From assembly GCA_012845835.1 (NCBI GenBank), contig JABAKD010000019.1:4445994-4509993 (forward strand): a stretch of DNA of 64,000 bases, given 5' to 3'. The stretch is from Undaria pinnatifida (taxonomy: Eukaryota; Sar; Phaeophyceae; Laminariales; Alariaceae). Position 1 is the stretch's first letter, and each line of letters opens with the position of its first letter. The notes under the pieces were generated by a model. That model was not told where the DNA came from and ran no database searches. It saw only the letters and a program-made list of their open reading frames with translations. Of this stretch, positions 37,329 through 50,560 are shown one piece after another. Position numbers and translations under genes: made by a program.

Positions 37329-38355
37329 ATGTACACGATGAGCTACTTCTTTTTAAATGAAGGATTGCTATTTCGGTCATATCTTCCTGGTCAGTTCAGG
37401 AAGCCTAGCACTTTCAGCGATCAATTTGTGGTGCCTACATCTCTCCGAAAAATTGTCATTAATTCGTGTCATGATCTACCAGCGTCTGGAGGTCATTTAT
37501 ATTTTATAGCAACACTCGATATCGTCCGAGATAGATTCTGGTGGCCGATCATTCCAACGGATGTCCGTATTGAAGTTTCTCTGTCTTGCCAACACCGCAA
37601 GTTATCGCACCGCCCGCCCAAGTTGCCTGCGGGACACCGCCCTGTCATGCACGTGTTCCAATGCATTGCTGTTGATCTTGTTGACCGTACATGTTTATCA
37701 CAAGGAAATCGCTTCAACCTTTCTGTCATCGACCATCTTATTCGATTTGTCATTTTAATACCCTTAAAAAATATAGCGGCTTTCACGATTGTTCGTCATC
37801 TAATCGAACGCGTGCTCTCGATGTTTGGCCCTCTTGAAACACTTCATTTCGACGAGGGAAAGGAGTTAGAAAACGAATTGGTCAAGGAATTACAGTCAGT
37901 GCAGCCTCTTTTTGCCCTCAGGTCAACTCTGTGTATTAGAGCGTGTGCACAGCACTGTCCACAATATGTTGGCTATGTACAACAACTTGTCCTTCAATAA
38001 TTGGGCAGAGCTGTTGCCTTTCGTCCGGTTAGCTCACAATACAGCTTACTCTACTACGCTCCAGGAAACTCTTCATTGCCTGATGTTCGGATGTGCAGCT
38101 GTACCGCCTTTCCATCTCATTCTTGGAGTTCCGTCCACCTTTGCACCGCAATCACAGCTCGACTATTCTATGAACAGACTGTCGAAAACAAGCAATTTGT
38201 ATACGAGCTGGCCCGTCGTAATCTTAAAGAGCGAGTGGATAAGCAAACGGTCGCAAATGAGACTCTGTCGTTTTCAAGTTTCAAACCTGGGGAACTGGTA
38301 TTAATCCACCGCCAATTCCCTGAAGCTGATGGCTACTATACGCACCACAACTGAC
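37329..38355 (+). pseudogene. Integrase of the gypsy element
   Basis: Integrase would insert the cDNA. The N-terminal zinc-binding region is recognisable (HDLPASGGHL, RDRFWWPII, about 37470-37555), but one Cys of the CxxC pair is lost (SLSCQHRK). The catalytic core has the first Asp in CIAVDLVDR (about 37665-37690) and the second in LHFDEGKELEN (about 37845-37875). After a frameshift, the region of the third acid (LERVHSTVHNML, about 37925-37965) and NWAELLPFVRLAHNTAYS follow. A basic C-terminal tail with FKPGELVLIHR (about 38280-38312) ends it. Confidence 0.88.
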
Positions 38356-38983
38356 TTCTGATTCTGTCTCTAACACCCATCGGGTGCCAAGTTTAGTGCC
38401 ATCAGCCAAATGTCCTTGTCGCAGTATAACATGTTTGGTGTATAATGTATTGTCCCCGTCAGGTAGGTCGTTTTTGCGTTCCAGCACATACGACTCATGT
38501 CACGCCTGTTGAGCCTTCAGCCATGTTGTCCACACGATGAGTATACACACTCGTTTCGTGTGGCGTGCGCCTAATAAGCATCGTTTTGCTGATAAACCCG
38601 GGATATTCATTTATTGTCGTTGCTCTCGCACGCCTCTGTCCAGGATCACTTTTCCCTATTTTGTCGTGACCCATAGCTGGCCAGCCGCAATGTCCGCCGT
38701 ATGTATTTTAATATACCGCATGCGAAAGGATTATGCCCTCGTCATTCGCTGAAGATGATCATATCCGATCCTATGTCCGGGTTTTTATTGACATGTCTAC
38801 GGTACTGCAGCAGTTTAGTCAGTTTGTCATGCTGTCTTGACCATTTTATGAAAAGGAGTGTACAAACTGCCGAGCGTTACCGAATCGCCACTGCAAGTTT
38901 GTATATCAACTAGACGTGTTGTTACCGTTGTCTATGGTTCCGTTATGTTTGAGGTTTGGTGAAGTTCGAGCTCTATCACCACC

Positions 38984-38995
38984 AAAACTGGGGGG
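38984..38995 (+). other. Polypurine tract of the gypsy element
   Basis: AAAACTGGGGGG lies directly before the right LTR start TGATGTGGATACCATG; this is the expected plus-strand priming site. Confidence 0.75.
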
Positions 38996-39464
38996 TGATG
39001 TGGATACCATGTCCCCAAACCAACACGCCTAGGGAAAATGTCGAAACCCCTTCGATCTTCCAGACAGTGTTTCGCTTGAGGAACACGGGAGATTTGCCAT
39101 GTCTAGATCACGCCACGGAGCTCTCCCTCCACGTTCCGCTGACGGATCCTCCGCGGCGGATACACCGCCTAGCGGATTCCCCGCAGCGGGATTTTGGAAG
39201 GCCCGGCTGGATTTTCGTTTTACCCGAGAGCTAAGGGAGCGCTGACAACTGCTCGCCCACTACTCTCACTTTCTTCCTTGCGCTGGTGCTTCTTGCATCT
39301 CTGGGATTTCTTCCCCTCTCCTGTCTCTCCATTTGTCGACGGCCTACTGAATCAGCCCGTGTTGTCACACACTCCGCCGTCGTAGTCCATCAGTGACAAC
39401 ACTCTGCTTAAACGCAGCGAGAAGTGGGATCACGACCCACCGACGATCTCGACTACGAATCTTA
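38996..39464 (+). repeat. 3' LTR of the gypsy element, full length
   Basis: 469 bp, starting TGATGTGGATACCATGTC and ending GACTACGAATCTTA. It retains the 90-bp segment missing from the 5' LTR, so this is the better reference for the family's LTR. Confidence 0.9.
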
Positions 39465-40340
39465 TATCTCTTAAACGAGTTTTGGTCGATCTCGCGGCTG
39501 AAAAAGTGTGTGTGTGATATTTTTTTCCGTTTTCGAAATGCATCTGGCGAGAAACCAGCGGGTATGGTGAACATCCCTTGAAGAAGAACTAACTCTGTGA
39601 AATACATATACGCAAGCCTAGTGGTACAGTATGAAACTCTCTGACACGATGTTTGACTGCACACTATTTAGAATGTGGTAATACAAGGGCGGTTCAAAAT
39701 TTACCATTTCGTAATTGGTATACGTAAAATAATTTCATACGATAATATTAGTGTTATTAATAGTGGGATCCTCGAAGCGGTCCACCGGGCGCAATTAGAT
39801 GTTCATGACGCATTAATAGTGAATGAGCGTAGGCAGAGAACTAACGACGCGTGCTACCGCTGAGTACGAGCAAGTTTGGGAAACTACATCTGAACGCCGT
39901 CGTGGATCCTTGGGTCAAAATCGCCGGAATGTCCTTGTTGGCTTGGAAAATGAACACCTTTATCAAAATCGGCCATGGATCTAGTCATCGCGCTAAACTT
40001 TCAGAATATTAAGCGCGTTATTAATTCAAGTGGAGGTTTTGGGGGGGTATGGTTATTCGCAAGAGGAGGAGCCTTGACTAAATAAACAGTGCGTCTTTAC
40101 AGCAGCATGTATGTGCGTACTCACTTGTTGAACATGTGGGTTACATGCTTCTACCCGGAGAGGAGCACACCATGAAAGATAATTTTCCCAACACGTTAGA
40201 TGTGAGTTGGAAACATTTTGGTCGATACTCACGCCGGTCCACCGAGTATAATCGTGTTGATCTAGACATAACATGCGTGAGATTGTCCCGGGTGTGGCAA
40301 TTTATGAAATTTTACGTACGAGGTAAATATTCGGAGTGAA
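39465..40340. other. Unassigned spacer downstream of the gypsy element
   Basis: No gene supported. A GGTCGATCTCGCGGCTGAAAAAGTG phrase, in two parts near 39484, weakly resembles GGTCGATTTCGCCGCAGAAG near 31385. Confidence 0.4.
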
Positions 40341-40346
40341 GAGCTT

Positions 40347-40940
<594 letters not shown>

Positions 40941-41010
40941 CTCTACTACCTTGTAGGTATCACTGTCAGTAAAACGACGGTCGGGACACGGGTGCATACA
41001 TACCCTCTAA

Positions 41011-41092
41011 CCCGAGTTGATTGTACTATAGTGTGTTATTGGCCCACCCGCATTTCAGAGTTGATTGTACTATAGTGTGTTATTGGCCCAAC
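41011..41092. repeat. 42-bp tandem duplication
   Basis: GAGTTGATTGTACTATAGTG plus TGTTATTGGCCCA is present twice in a row with near identity, so it is recent. Confidence 0.85.
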
Positions 41093-44000
41093 GGGAGCCA
41101 ATTTCATGTGATCCACTGCCCTCTGGACCATCATCAGCGCTGAACATGCTAATATCATGGCGGCTTAGAGATAATCTCTGCAGGGTGTCATCGGTGAGTC
41201 ATCTGGGTGTGCGCTCATCATGCGCTCATCACATCATAGAAGCTGAAACGTGAGAATGGTGAACCCTTTGTGCGATGTTAAATGAAGCCACGTAACGGGC
41301 GGGCGGGCGAGGAGAGACATCTCTGAAAACGGCCTGGCTTGTCCAGAAATTCGCTGAGGGTAAAATATCGTAAATGTTTGAAATTGACAGTAAAATGTGA
41401 CGACTAAAAGAGCTAATGCCCACAGCCAGACCAAGGCAGACTACTACAATGGTTCACCATTCCCCTCCGATATCTTGTCTGGTACAAAAGGAAGAATAGA
41501 AGCCACATCCTGCCGTGCGCCACGGTACCTTCCGAGTTCGACCGCGAGATACGTTTGGCGACGGTGCCGACACGAAGGATGTTTTTCGGGGGGATTCGTG
41601 GCACGTAAGAGACAGGAGATCTGCCACGGCGGGTATACTATTGAGACAGCTGGTTGGGTTGGGCAATACTCTCCGCGGAGCCAGCGAAGGAAGATGTGAT
41701 CGAATCTGAAAATATGTTCGAAAGTGTCCCCATAAAGTCGACAGATTTGTTTCGACATGTCGAACAAGCGACGGAGGCATCTATGCGTGAAATGACAATA
41801 CACGAAGGGCTGTCGACATGTAGGGCGACGCGTCACGGCTGCCGCCCAGCCAACCACGGTCGACAACAATACGCGGCGGGACGGGTAGGGAGCGAGGAGT
41901 GGTACGTTTTGCCCAAGCGGGTGAAGTTTAGGTCTTGGCATTAACGTCCTGACGTATGTGCGCATTCTCAAGGGCAAATATAGGTGGCGACAAGCCGATA
42001 TGGCTCCTTCGCCTCACAGTTTTCTCCTCTCAGTGCCCTTAATGCGCTTTACATGCCGTCTATGTGCGCAATGATATTTTTCTATCAGCTACGAGGCTGT
42101 GCTGTGTTTTGTTCTTTCTGTGCTTTCTCCTCATTTCTCGTTTCTTCTCGTTTGTTTTCTCGAATTAACTGAGAGCTGACTCGGGTACTTCGAACGCATG
42201 TGTATTGATAGCACTGTATTGCTGGGGATTTGTATGGTGTTTGCCACACCCCCCGCGCTGGCACAAACTCACCTAATTGCTTACTAAGCTTATCTCGTGG
42301 TTGCTCTCAATTTGCTCTTGCTATCCGACGCGTAACATTCTTCGTAGTGCTCTGTGGCTTCTCTTTCCGTCGCTAAATCCCCTCTGCTGGCGACTGCACG
42401 GAACTTCCTACGCGTAACTGTTATCCGCCGTGCTACATTTCGTGTTTTTCTCGTTTTTTTAGCACCTTCTTGCTTACGTTTGTCCTGGGATATGAAACAA
42501 ATCTAACTTCCCTGGTGGCATGCCGGGTAGTCGGTTTAGGCTGCGATCCTTGAAACGTATATACCATTGCAGGCCTTATACATAGTACGCATGCTGACTT
42601 CCTATTACACGATTATCGGTTATATGGCGGGTATACGACTTAATGTGTTCGCGCACCAGGTGTTGTTTTATTTTACATCATTTCTTCTAATGTACCCTCC
42701 ACTCTAGAGTGACAGAAGACTGCCCTGTGACAACGGACCTGATTTCGCGAGCTTACATGACAACAACAGCAAACAATAGGGCAAAGATTTCGAGGATTCT
42801 GCAGGTAGGGTGTGTGAAATAATTGCCAACAACATAGTATAGAAGACGGAAATCGCTACGGGGTGCGAAGACTCCACAGGTGACGGATACACGTAGGTAA
42901 TGCACAACTTATGGTGTTTTATTCACGTCAAATGCTCCTTGCTATTTGATAGGGAGGTACATATACATCCAATTGAAGTCACCTCCTGTTGACTATGATC
43001 AGTTTAGTGCTATTAATAATGTTAAAATCACCCGACGTACTTGATGATTAATGATTGCTAATTGATGAGTGTGCGCACCAATTACTGCTGCTATCGGGAG
43101 TAGTTGGTTAAATAAAGTCATGTTCACGTAATAGTTGTGGTTGCTCTTGAGTAAAAAAGAAGCGCATTACGATGCACCTAAAACAATGCCTGCGGCTCAA
43201 ATAAAAGAGGAATGCTGTGTTGTTGCGATATTGCCACGCTAGTCAGCAAGCATCTTGCGCTGTAAGCGTCGTCTGCAGCATTCGAACGCGTTTTATCCTC
43301 AGGCGGACTTGTGGTCGCAATGAAGCGCAGTCGTCTGGGCGGGGAAAACAGGGAGAAGAGATGATCGGGGATATAGGATTCTTTCTTGAATTCGTGAGCG
43401 AAAAACTCACATAGAAGGTTATACTCGTGTCGTTTCTCACACTTAGGGTGCAAACTACTTCGCAGCATTCCCAGTAACGTAGAACGTTATACTCGTGCCT
43501 TCTCACACTTACGGAGAACACTACTTCACACGATTCCCAGTAGGCTGCCGGGCGTCGTCAAACTACTGCTTCGAAGGTTAGCGGACGTATGGCATGGATA
43601 CTGACGGGTACGACGTTCCGCCTGTCGACGGATCACGAGCACGTGGATAACGATGATGTAGCTATCGGCGGAGGGGAGGCGGCGGGGAGGGGAACTTCCG
43701 AAAATAGTGTTGTTGACGCGTTAGTTAATGCGACCACGTTTGCTCTACGTGCAGAATGAAGCAACAGTTGCGTTGGCATAACCGGTCGTCTACACGAGAG
43801 ATGAAGTGATCACGACAGGAATCCGTGCATGAGCAAACCGATCTCTGATTCAAGAATTCCCAGGATATGGGAAAATGACGGTCGAGAAAGACACCATCAT
43901 TCCATCGAAAATCACCGTATCCTCACCACCACCTAGTTGATTGCGGTGATTTTGGTCAACTAACCATTTTGTTATAAGCACAACTTGGGAGGAAACAATC

Positions 44001-44217
44001 AACCATCGCACCAACCCCTTAAAGGACTGGACGCGCATCCCTACTGCTCAACGATATCATAGAGTAACATCACCTTAGGAATGCAGCTCAACGCCTCACC
44101 CGAACGATGACTTCAGAGACAAAACTGTCACCTCAACCTGGCAATCACTTCCATGATACCCTAGTCGAAAACGAAGTATGCTCTCCGATCTATCATACTC
44201 ACCGATAGCTTTAGACT
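41093..44217. other. Unassigned DNA; open frames on both strands
   Basis: Frames at 41444-41977 (-) and 41654-41944 (+) overlap and cannot both be genes. The plus frame has an acidic segment (ESENMFESVPIKSTDLFRHV) of coding-like composition but no recognised domain. A 66-bp tandem duplication around GTTATACTCGTG lies at about 43418-43545. A family D phrase (CTGTGACAACGGACCTGATT) lies at about 42733. Confidence 0.4.
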
Positions 44218-44290
44218 TGAGAGGCTCAACCGGTCGCAGACCTTTACCCTAAAGCTGCAACCCCTACCGGGCGCTACGGTTTAATATAAT
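44218..44290 (+). repeat. Family E short coding-like motif, copy 1
   Basis: GAGGCTCAACCGGTC...ACCCCTACCGGGCG; the frame reads PKAATPTGRYG, aligning with PKSATPIVGW at 48332-48425 and EKSATHTVGW at 50436-50560. Confidence 0.45.
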
Positions 44291-44699
44291 AGATAGTATC
44301 GGCACGGCATGCAGACTATGTTAACGCAGACGACTGTGAAACATGGTAAAAACGAAGCAATCGCCAACGAACAGAGGAAACCAAATGAAGTCCTTGGATA
44401 CCGGCTACGAATACCACAACGACCTGAAAGACAATAAAAACACACAACAAGCAAGGGGATGTTGCCTGAAACACAGAATGTGACCAAACGACTCCCAAAC
44501 ACTTTAGGGGGCAGAACGACGCAAATACATAGCATTTCTGTCGTGGACTCCCTCTCTCTTCCATGTGCCGTCACAGCTGTAGGGTAATCTGCTGTATCGC
44601 TACCACAACGAATAGGAAATAAGAGGGAAACAGAGATACTTCGTACATACGTGCAACAAAATAGAGGGGTACAGTATTACAGCGAGTAGAATACAGTAT

Positions 44700-44800
44700 A
44701 GTACACGTGAAATCACCTGTACGTCAGAGGTGAAGAATCGAACCCGGGGTCTTCCGGGTCCTCTGTGCGACTTACGCGAGTCATCATGAAAGCGAAAAAA
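44700..44800 (-). other. tRNA-like segment with B-box
   Basis: On the minus strand GACTCGCGTAAGTCG is followed about 35 bp later by GGGTTCGATTC, a good Pol III B-box. No T-stem can be paired around it, so it is not a functional tRNA. It may be the head of an unrecognised SINE or a tRNA relic. Confidence 0.3.
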
Positions 44801-46633
44801 TGTTATCCAGTGAAACGACTCCACAGATATACCCTGTGAGGGGTACGTTTCTATGTCTCGCCACTTACAATGAGCGTCAAAACTGGGGATGGGGTACAGA
44901 GCGCATACTGGTCGAGGTTGTGTTTAGCACAGTTCGCCGCAAAGGACAAAAAATCGTTTTAGTACGTTCCGGTTTAGTTCATGTTATAGCGGGTATCCGA
45001 CGACCGCCTTCGCACAATTGGGGTTGACACCGCCAAGGCTGCACCGGACGACAGGGTGAAGATCGTTAACATCCTTGCCAGATGTGTTGCCGTTGGGAGT
45101 TTGGAGTGCAGTCAGTGGAGGCTGTGCAAGAGGGTAGGATGGATTGGTACCTGTGGCCACTGCCGTTCTCGAAGGTCGATTGCGTCGACCAACCTAACGC
45201 GAGGTTAAGCCTGCTACAACTAAAAGCAAGCGCCACAATATTCAGCTGTGAATCTCAAGTGCTTCGTCGTACCCAGCACACGGCAGGATGAAGAGATATG
45301 GACTACCGTTTCAAATGTACCATCAAGGCAATCTTAGGTATTCGATCGCGATATCTGTCAACAGCGGAGATAGCTTCAAAATGGTACTAATCCATGAGAT
45401 TCAAGCAGGAAGGAAGACAGTCCACAAAAGGGATAGACTATATGTATATCTATGAGACTGGTGTTCTGCGAACGTTGCAAGGCCTGAGAGTGTACCAGCA
45501 GCTGCAACCCACCCACGCAGGTACGACGAATGCCGTGGTGGGTATTCGAAGGGAGGTATAATCCTACTCTAAATACCTGGTATTCGCCTAGCCACACCTG
45601 TGCTGTGTCCGGCTATGAAGGGACAATGCACTTTATATTCGAGATAGGGAAACCATGTTCAGACAATTGGGCTACGTGCTGTCGGGTGTGGTCAAAGCTA
45701 AGGCATAACGAGTTACCTTTTCTTACCGCACTGGTTTCTGACAAGGTTGACGGAGGTATGCAGCGTCATCCAGGATTGGTGCAACATGGCGTGTGTGGAA
45801 TGACACACAGTAACACATTGTCCTTGATTATTGTGATATTTTTTTTATGGTCTTCGGTAACCATTGTCATGCCTTCCGTTCCGGTCCACGTTTTATTTCC
45901 ACGTATACTCTACACCTGTTTCAGGTTCGAGAATCCCAGCAATGTAATCTGCAACACGAAGACAACGGCCATGATGCGACCAACCACCGCAAGGAGAGAG
46001 CCAGGTAACATGTGGTTCGTTCATCCCCCTTTTCACCTGAACCCGAGCTCATAGGGGGTACGGGGCGTGTGCAGGGTCGTGAAGAACCCTGAACGGCACA
46101 TGCACATATTGACTTCATATTTAGCCTACCATAACAAGTACAGGATTGAAGACTTGTTCACCAATGATGGCGCGCTCTCCTCCCCCATTCTTAGGCAATT
46201 GTCTGCATGCGAGACGACCTCATCAACCTCTACAGCAAGTACATAGATCGAAGCAAATTGTACGGTGCACCGTGACCGTCGTAACGCCCGAACAAGAGAA
46301 AGTAACAAAGCTCCGTCTGAACATCTACCAATTCCAAGAAGCGGCCACCTGCCACTCTTGGTTCACTCTTGCTTCCCTTCTGCTTCACTCTTGGCTCTGT
46401 CCTCCATACGGGAGCACTGTCGACACAACAAGCTTCTTCCGCACGTTGAACACGTGGCGAAATAGCACCGACGGGCGCTGTTCTTATAATCTTTGGTGGG
46501 TGCAACCATGAACGGCGAGGTTCGACCTGAGCGGCGGGCGAACCGCATTCACTGTCGGGAAACAAGGCTGAGGAAGAAAGACTACGAACGAAAACTCGTG
46601 GAGGTGATGTTCGTTGCCACATGTTCACTGTCT
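44801..46633. other. Unassigned DNA, no supported gene
   Basis: The longest open frame, 45530-46054 (+), contains one hydrophobic stretch but no recognisable domain, and neighbouring frames on the other strand are also open. No RNA gene or mobile element seen. Confidence 0.4.
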
Positions 46634-46847
46634 GTTACCGTGTGTGGTCATGGTACAACAGAGCTCTCATTTTAGAAGTAAAACGGCAGTGTATATGCCC
46701 CTTTGACGAGGTACTGTTGAATATAGAACCGTATCGGTAGGTTACCGTTCGTGGTTATGGTACAACAGAGCTCTCATTTTAGAAGTCAAGCGGCAGTGTA
46801 TGCCCCTTTGACGAGGTACTGTTGAATATAGAACCGTAATCGGTAGA
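46634..46847. repeat. 107-bp direct tandem duplication
   Basis: Two adjacent units, each beginning GTTACCGT and ending ATCGGTAG and sharing GGTACAACAGAGCTCTCATT. They differ by a few substitutions and small indels only. Confidence 0.9.
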
Positions 46848-48331
46848 TCGATGCTGATAGGTTTGCGACCATGAACAGCCTGGGCTCGAAGCGTTTCCGC
46901 AACTACACACCACGGTGGTACGCTTTCAGAGGGCACCGCGAGATGAGCCCGTTGTTTCCTGTAGTAGTCGCCCGGGTAGTCACTAGGGGCTCTCTCAGTT
47001 TTTCTGCACGTTTTTATTGGAAATAAAGACTATACCGAAGGCACTGATTCATTGGTGCACGGTAGGGTGTTTGTTTGCTCTAGCAGAATGAAGTTCAAAA
47101 ATTATAAGTAATCTGGGTCAGGCAGTTGTTTGCATTCGTTTACGTACGTCTGTTTGTAATAGCACTTTCGTTTCATGGACATCAAGTCCCGAGAGGCACG
47201 CTCCTGCTACAGTAGCAAAAAGTAGCAGAAGGAGCCGTGGCGGCCTTTACTCGACACCACTCAGAGTCGCGCCAGCATTTGTTCTGTTTGGTTGTTTTTG
47301 TGGTGATACCATCGTTACCTTTACTTCCGTCTACCCGGTTTCGTTTCTTGAAGTGTTTATCTTTCCAGTGTTGGAAGTAACTATGGAAGTCGAGGGAGAC
47401 TCTGGGTGTTGTGCTCTCGTCGTGATTACACAAGGCCTGCATTATTGAAACGGGGATATCAAAGCAACAGCACCCGTCTCTCTATATCTACCCCAACGTC
47501 ATCACTTTGGCCTTGCGTACAACTTATTTATGTGTGTTGTAGAATGACCCATGCGTGTACGACGTACATCCTGACTGCTGGCTAGCAGCGCCAGCGGTTC
47601 CCACTAACCAGTGGCTATGGTGTAAACTCAACGCGGTACGCCAACTTTATGTGTTAGCTAACTGTTAGCCAGTGATTATGACCCAACAAGGTAACATAAA
47701 TAGTGTGCGGAGGTTCAGGCGACGAAGTATTCCCAACGAATATGACTATCTAGTAAACATGGCCGCGATCTCGAAGGGCGACCTTATCAAAACAAATTTA
47801 CACCTTGGAACTGCAGTGGACACTTTTGCAAGCATGATATACTACACGCTTGGAATGGCTAACCGCACGCTAGGGGTGGAGGACAAGCTTGTGAGCACGT
47901 AACGTGAGGGGCACAGCAGATTAAAGCTACCGTGGGGGTGTCCCGTTTGTCGCCATGTTTTGCAGGTGGTCGGGGTCATTCGCACGAGTATCTCCCCTGT
48001 TCCTTGGCCGTCTTGAGTTCTCGTGATGTTTCAATTTTGGCATATGCACGCGGTATGGAATGTTTAGCTATGCTGCCCCACAAAACACGACCAAATATTT
48101 TGTTTCGGTGACGTACTGAGTCACTGGTGTAATACGAGCGGCTCAAACCCGGTAGCGTAAAAATGTTGGTAAAGTCTAGACTAACAAAATCAAACCTACC
48201 GTGCCCTCGGTCAACATACCACCCTAAGCATAATTTCAAAGACATTCCTCAAAGCTACCTGAGCAGAATTTCCACGCACCGGCCGTAAGACGACTGAACG
48301 TGTAGTTTCATCATACCAGATAAGTCTACTC

Positions 48332-48440
48332 TCTGAGGAGCTCAATCAGTGTGGAGGTGACAAAGAAAGAAACAGTTGGTCCAAAAAGCGCCACCCCCAT
48401 CGTGGGATGGCTCGAATTTACAACCTCGTTCCAATAGTAC
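48332..48440 (+). repeat. Family E short coding-like motif, copy 2
   Basis: The frame reads SSISVEVTKKETVG then PKSATPIVGWLEF before a stop at 48438. Shares AAAAAGCGCCACC...ATCGTGGGATGGC with copy 4. Confidence 0.5.
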
Positions 48441-49204
48441 TCAAACATAATGCAGAGTGGCCTTAAATAAAGCCGAGATGGTTTTTCCATTGTGAAATAT
48501 TTACAGTATAAACCCACGCAATCCCTTTCTATTTTTTTGTAATAAGTATTTATGCATTTGAGCATTTTTCATGATACTACTGTAAGTATTCGCTGGCAGT
48601 GGAATCGTCCGTTTTGGAGCAATTTTCCGACATGTTCGTTATGCTGGCGGGAAAGTTGGACATTTCGAAACCTCCTTCGATCTAGAGTTCGTTCCAGGTA
48701 CCCACAAGTCCTCGCCGCTGCACCTGACACTCTCACGAGCGCCATGATGAGGGTGGTTTTCTTCATGGGCTTTAGGTTGTTGGAAGGAGATGGAGCTGTT
48801 GTCATGTGAAGTACGAACGCTCAGTTTTGGGTGGTTTGTCACATTTTATATCGTTTGGATGAAACAACCAAAGAGGTCGAAACATCGTTGACCTCCGCTG
48901 AGAACGTGTAGGTGTCCACGGAAAATCTGAATACGATCATGCGTGAATGTGGATGAAACACTAAATCGTAACTCGTTCTCCCTCCTAACGTCACTCTTTA
49001 TGGTACCCCGACGTACGCCATAGACTTAGATCTCAGGAGCATCCGCAGAGGTGTCAGCACACGGTAGGGGTGCGGCGGAAGATTCTGAGCTTCTAACCCA
49101 TTGACTTCGAAGGTATTCGTTAGCGCTATCCGACCAACACTTCTAAGCGCGCGCGCTGTAATACAAATTAACCCGTGCGCACGTGTGAGACTAACCGCTT
49201 TTTT

Positions 49205-49380
49205 GTCATGTTAGGAGCTCATCCAGCCAGCAACACGAAATATATTGTCGAATAAGGGCGACCCCTACCGTGGGATTGGACATAAACTGTGTTCTATGCA
49301 CACTGCATGTGGAGACGAATGTTGACTCTGACAATTTTCAAGAAATCGTATCCACCGAAAACAAATGTGTTTAGTGCCGA
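49205..49380 (+). repeat. Family E short coding-like motif, copy 3
   Basis: The frame reads RIRATPTVGLDINC and continues to a stop at about 49370. The DNA shares GGGCGACCCCTACCGTGGGA with copy 4. Confidence 0.45.
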
Positions 49381-50435
49381 ACTCGGTTAGAGACCGGGAC
49401 AAGGCATTTCTTCTTCAGATGGTTTCTCGAAGTCAGGCCAACATCTTGCCCCCGCGCGCACAAACAGAACGGCAGTACTTGGCGAAGATGCGGCAGCCCC
49501 CTGGGTCATTTTCCGAGCAACTGCCGCCTTACCCTCGCGCTCCTCGATCGATATGGTCTGTAGTGTAATGTGGCGCTGCGGCGCGTTCGTGTGTGTGTTT
49601 TCTGTTTTTCCAAATTGTACAACACCCCCCCTAAAACTCTGCCAACGGATACGTTGAAAATTGTTGTTAGATTCGGCATCTAGACTCGTTTGTACCGTAC
49701 ACATTGTGTGGGAGCCGTACGTCGGCATATCGATTTCTGGGCGTCGAATCGCATGTTCATGAACATCCGTGAAGTAGGAAAACTATTGGTCTTAGGCAAG
49801 AACCAGCTGGAGGTCGAGAGGCAGCAAGTTTGGAATGATAGATCAAGTATTTTCGCATCGAAAATCAATATAGAAAGTAGAGTGGAATCCAAGTTCGATT
49901 GGAGGGTTGGTTCTTATATCCCAAGGGGCCTTACGGAACTCTAAATCAACGCCCAACAAGCCCACACTCAATCATGACACGGCACTTCACACTTGGTGCG
50001 GTATATTATATAACCATGTATAACCGTATCGCACTGTAGGGGGAAACCGCGGCGGCAACCAATGTAAATTCATGCGTCGACCAGAGGCACAACGCACGGC
50101 GTGTGCAGCTTTGAAAGGCAGAAAAAAAAGGAATTCTGAGTGGGCTCCGAAATAAGGGCGGCACGACACGCGCCCACCACGAAGTAATTACACACGCTTC
50201 GTAGTTTGACTACTGCTGTAGACTTCGGACAAGCTAACAACTGTTTTAGTTTGTAGCTATCAGCCGTGAAAGGTCCGTGCTCCGTGCGGCGTCATCCGAC
50301 GCTAGCATCGTAGCAGATTCTAACTTATTTCTGAGCTCTTATCGTGAGGAGCTAGCCCAATATCTCACCAAATTCATGACATCGAAGACACTCGTTTGCG
50401 CAACCAGGCCAACATTTCTGCGAATGCTCCTCACT

Positions 50436-50560
50436 TGACGGGCTCAACCGGTCAGGTATGATTTTTTTTGGCGAAAAAAGCGCGACCCATACCGTGGGAT
50501 GGCGTTACGTGGGGCCTGTACTGAAACGAATCCGATCACTGTAACAAAAATAATACAAAA
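50436..50560 (+). repeat. Family E short coding-like motif, copy 4
   Basis: The frame reads GLNRSGMIFFGEKSATHTVG then WRYVGPVLKRIRSL before a stop. Preceded by GGGCTCAACCGGTC, which it shares with copy 1. Confidence 0.5.

Larger units (their letters stand above)
32191..39464 (+). mobile_element. Ty3/gypsy LTR retrotransposon, decayed
   Basis: Two LTRs flank an interior with gag, protease, reverse transcriptase, RNase H and integrase in the Ty3/gypsy order. A candidate primer binding site starting TGGCGTC (32574) directly follows the left LTR. The polypurine tract AAAACTGGGGGG directly precedes the right LTR. Flanking pentamers AATCT (32186-32190) and TATCT (39465-39469) may be a target duplication with one substitution. 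LTRs differ at roughly one site in eight by eye, and every coding domain has stops or frameshifts, so the insertion is old and inactive. A SINE is nested at 34656-34962. Confidence 0.93.
48560..50560 (+). pseudogene. Scattered coding-like fragments, possible decayed gene
   Basis: All on the plus strand and in changing frames: VLEQFSDMFVMLAGKLDISK near 48620; LDETTKEVETSLTSAENV near 48860; RDRDKAFLLQMVSRSQANIL near 49395; an 84-codon frame at 49690-49944 with LEVERQQVWNDRSSIF; and LRNQANISANAPHLTGSTGQ near 50400, which ends at a donor-like CAG-GTATGA. Heptad-like acidic/basic alternation suggests a coiled-coil protein. Introns or decay could separate the pieces. No known family recognised. Confidence 0.3.

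Noticed and set aside
41444..41977. 177-codon minus-strand frame
   Set aside because: Overlaps plus-strand frames of similar quality and has no recognisable motif.
44700..44800. Functional tRNA gene
   Set aside because: The B-box is good but no T-stem pairs around it and no full cloverleaf can be drawn.
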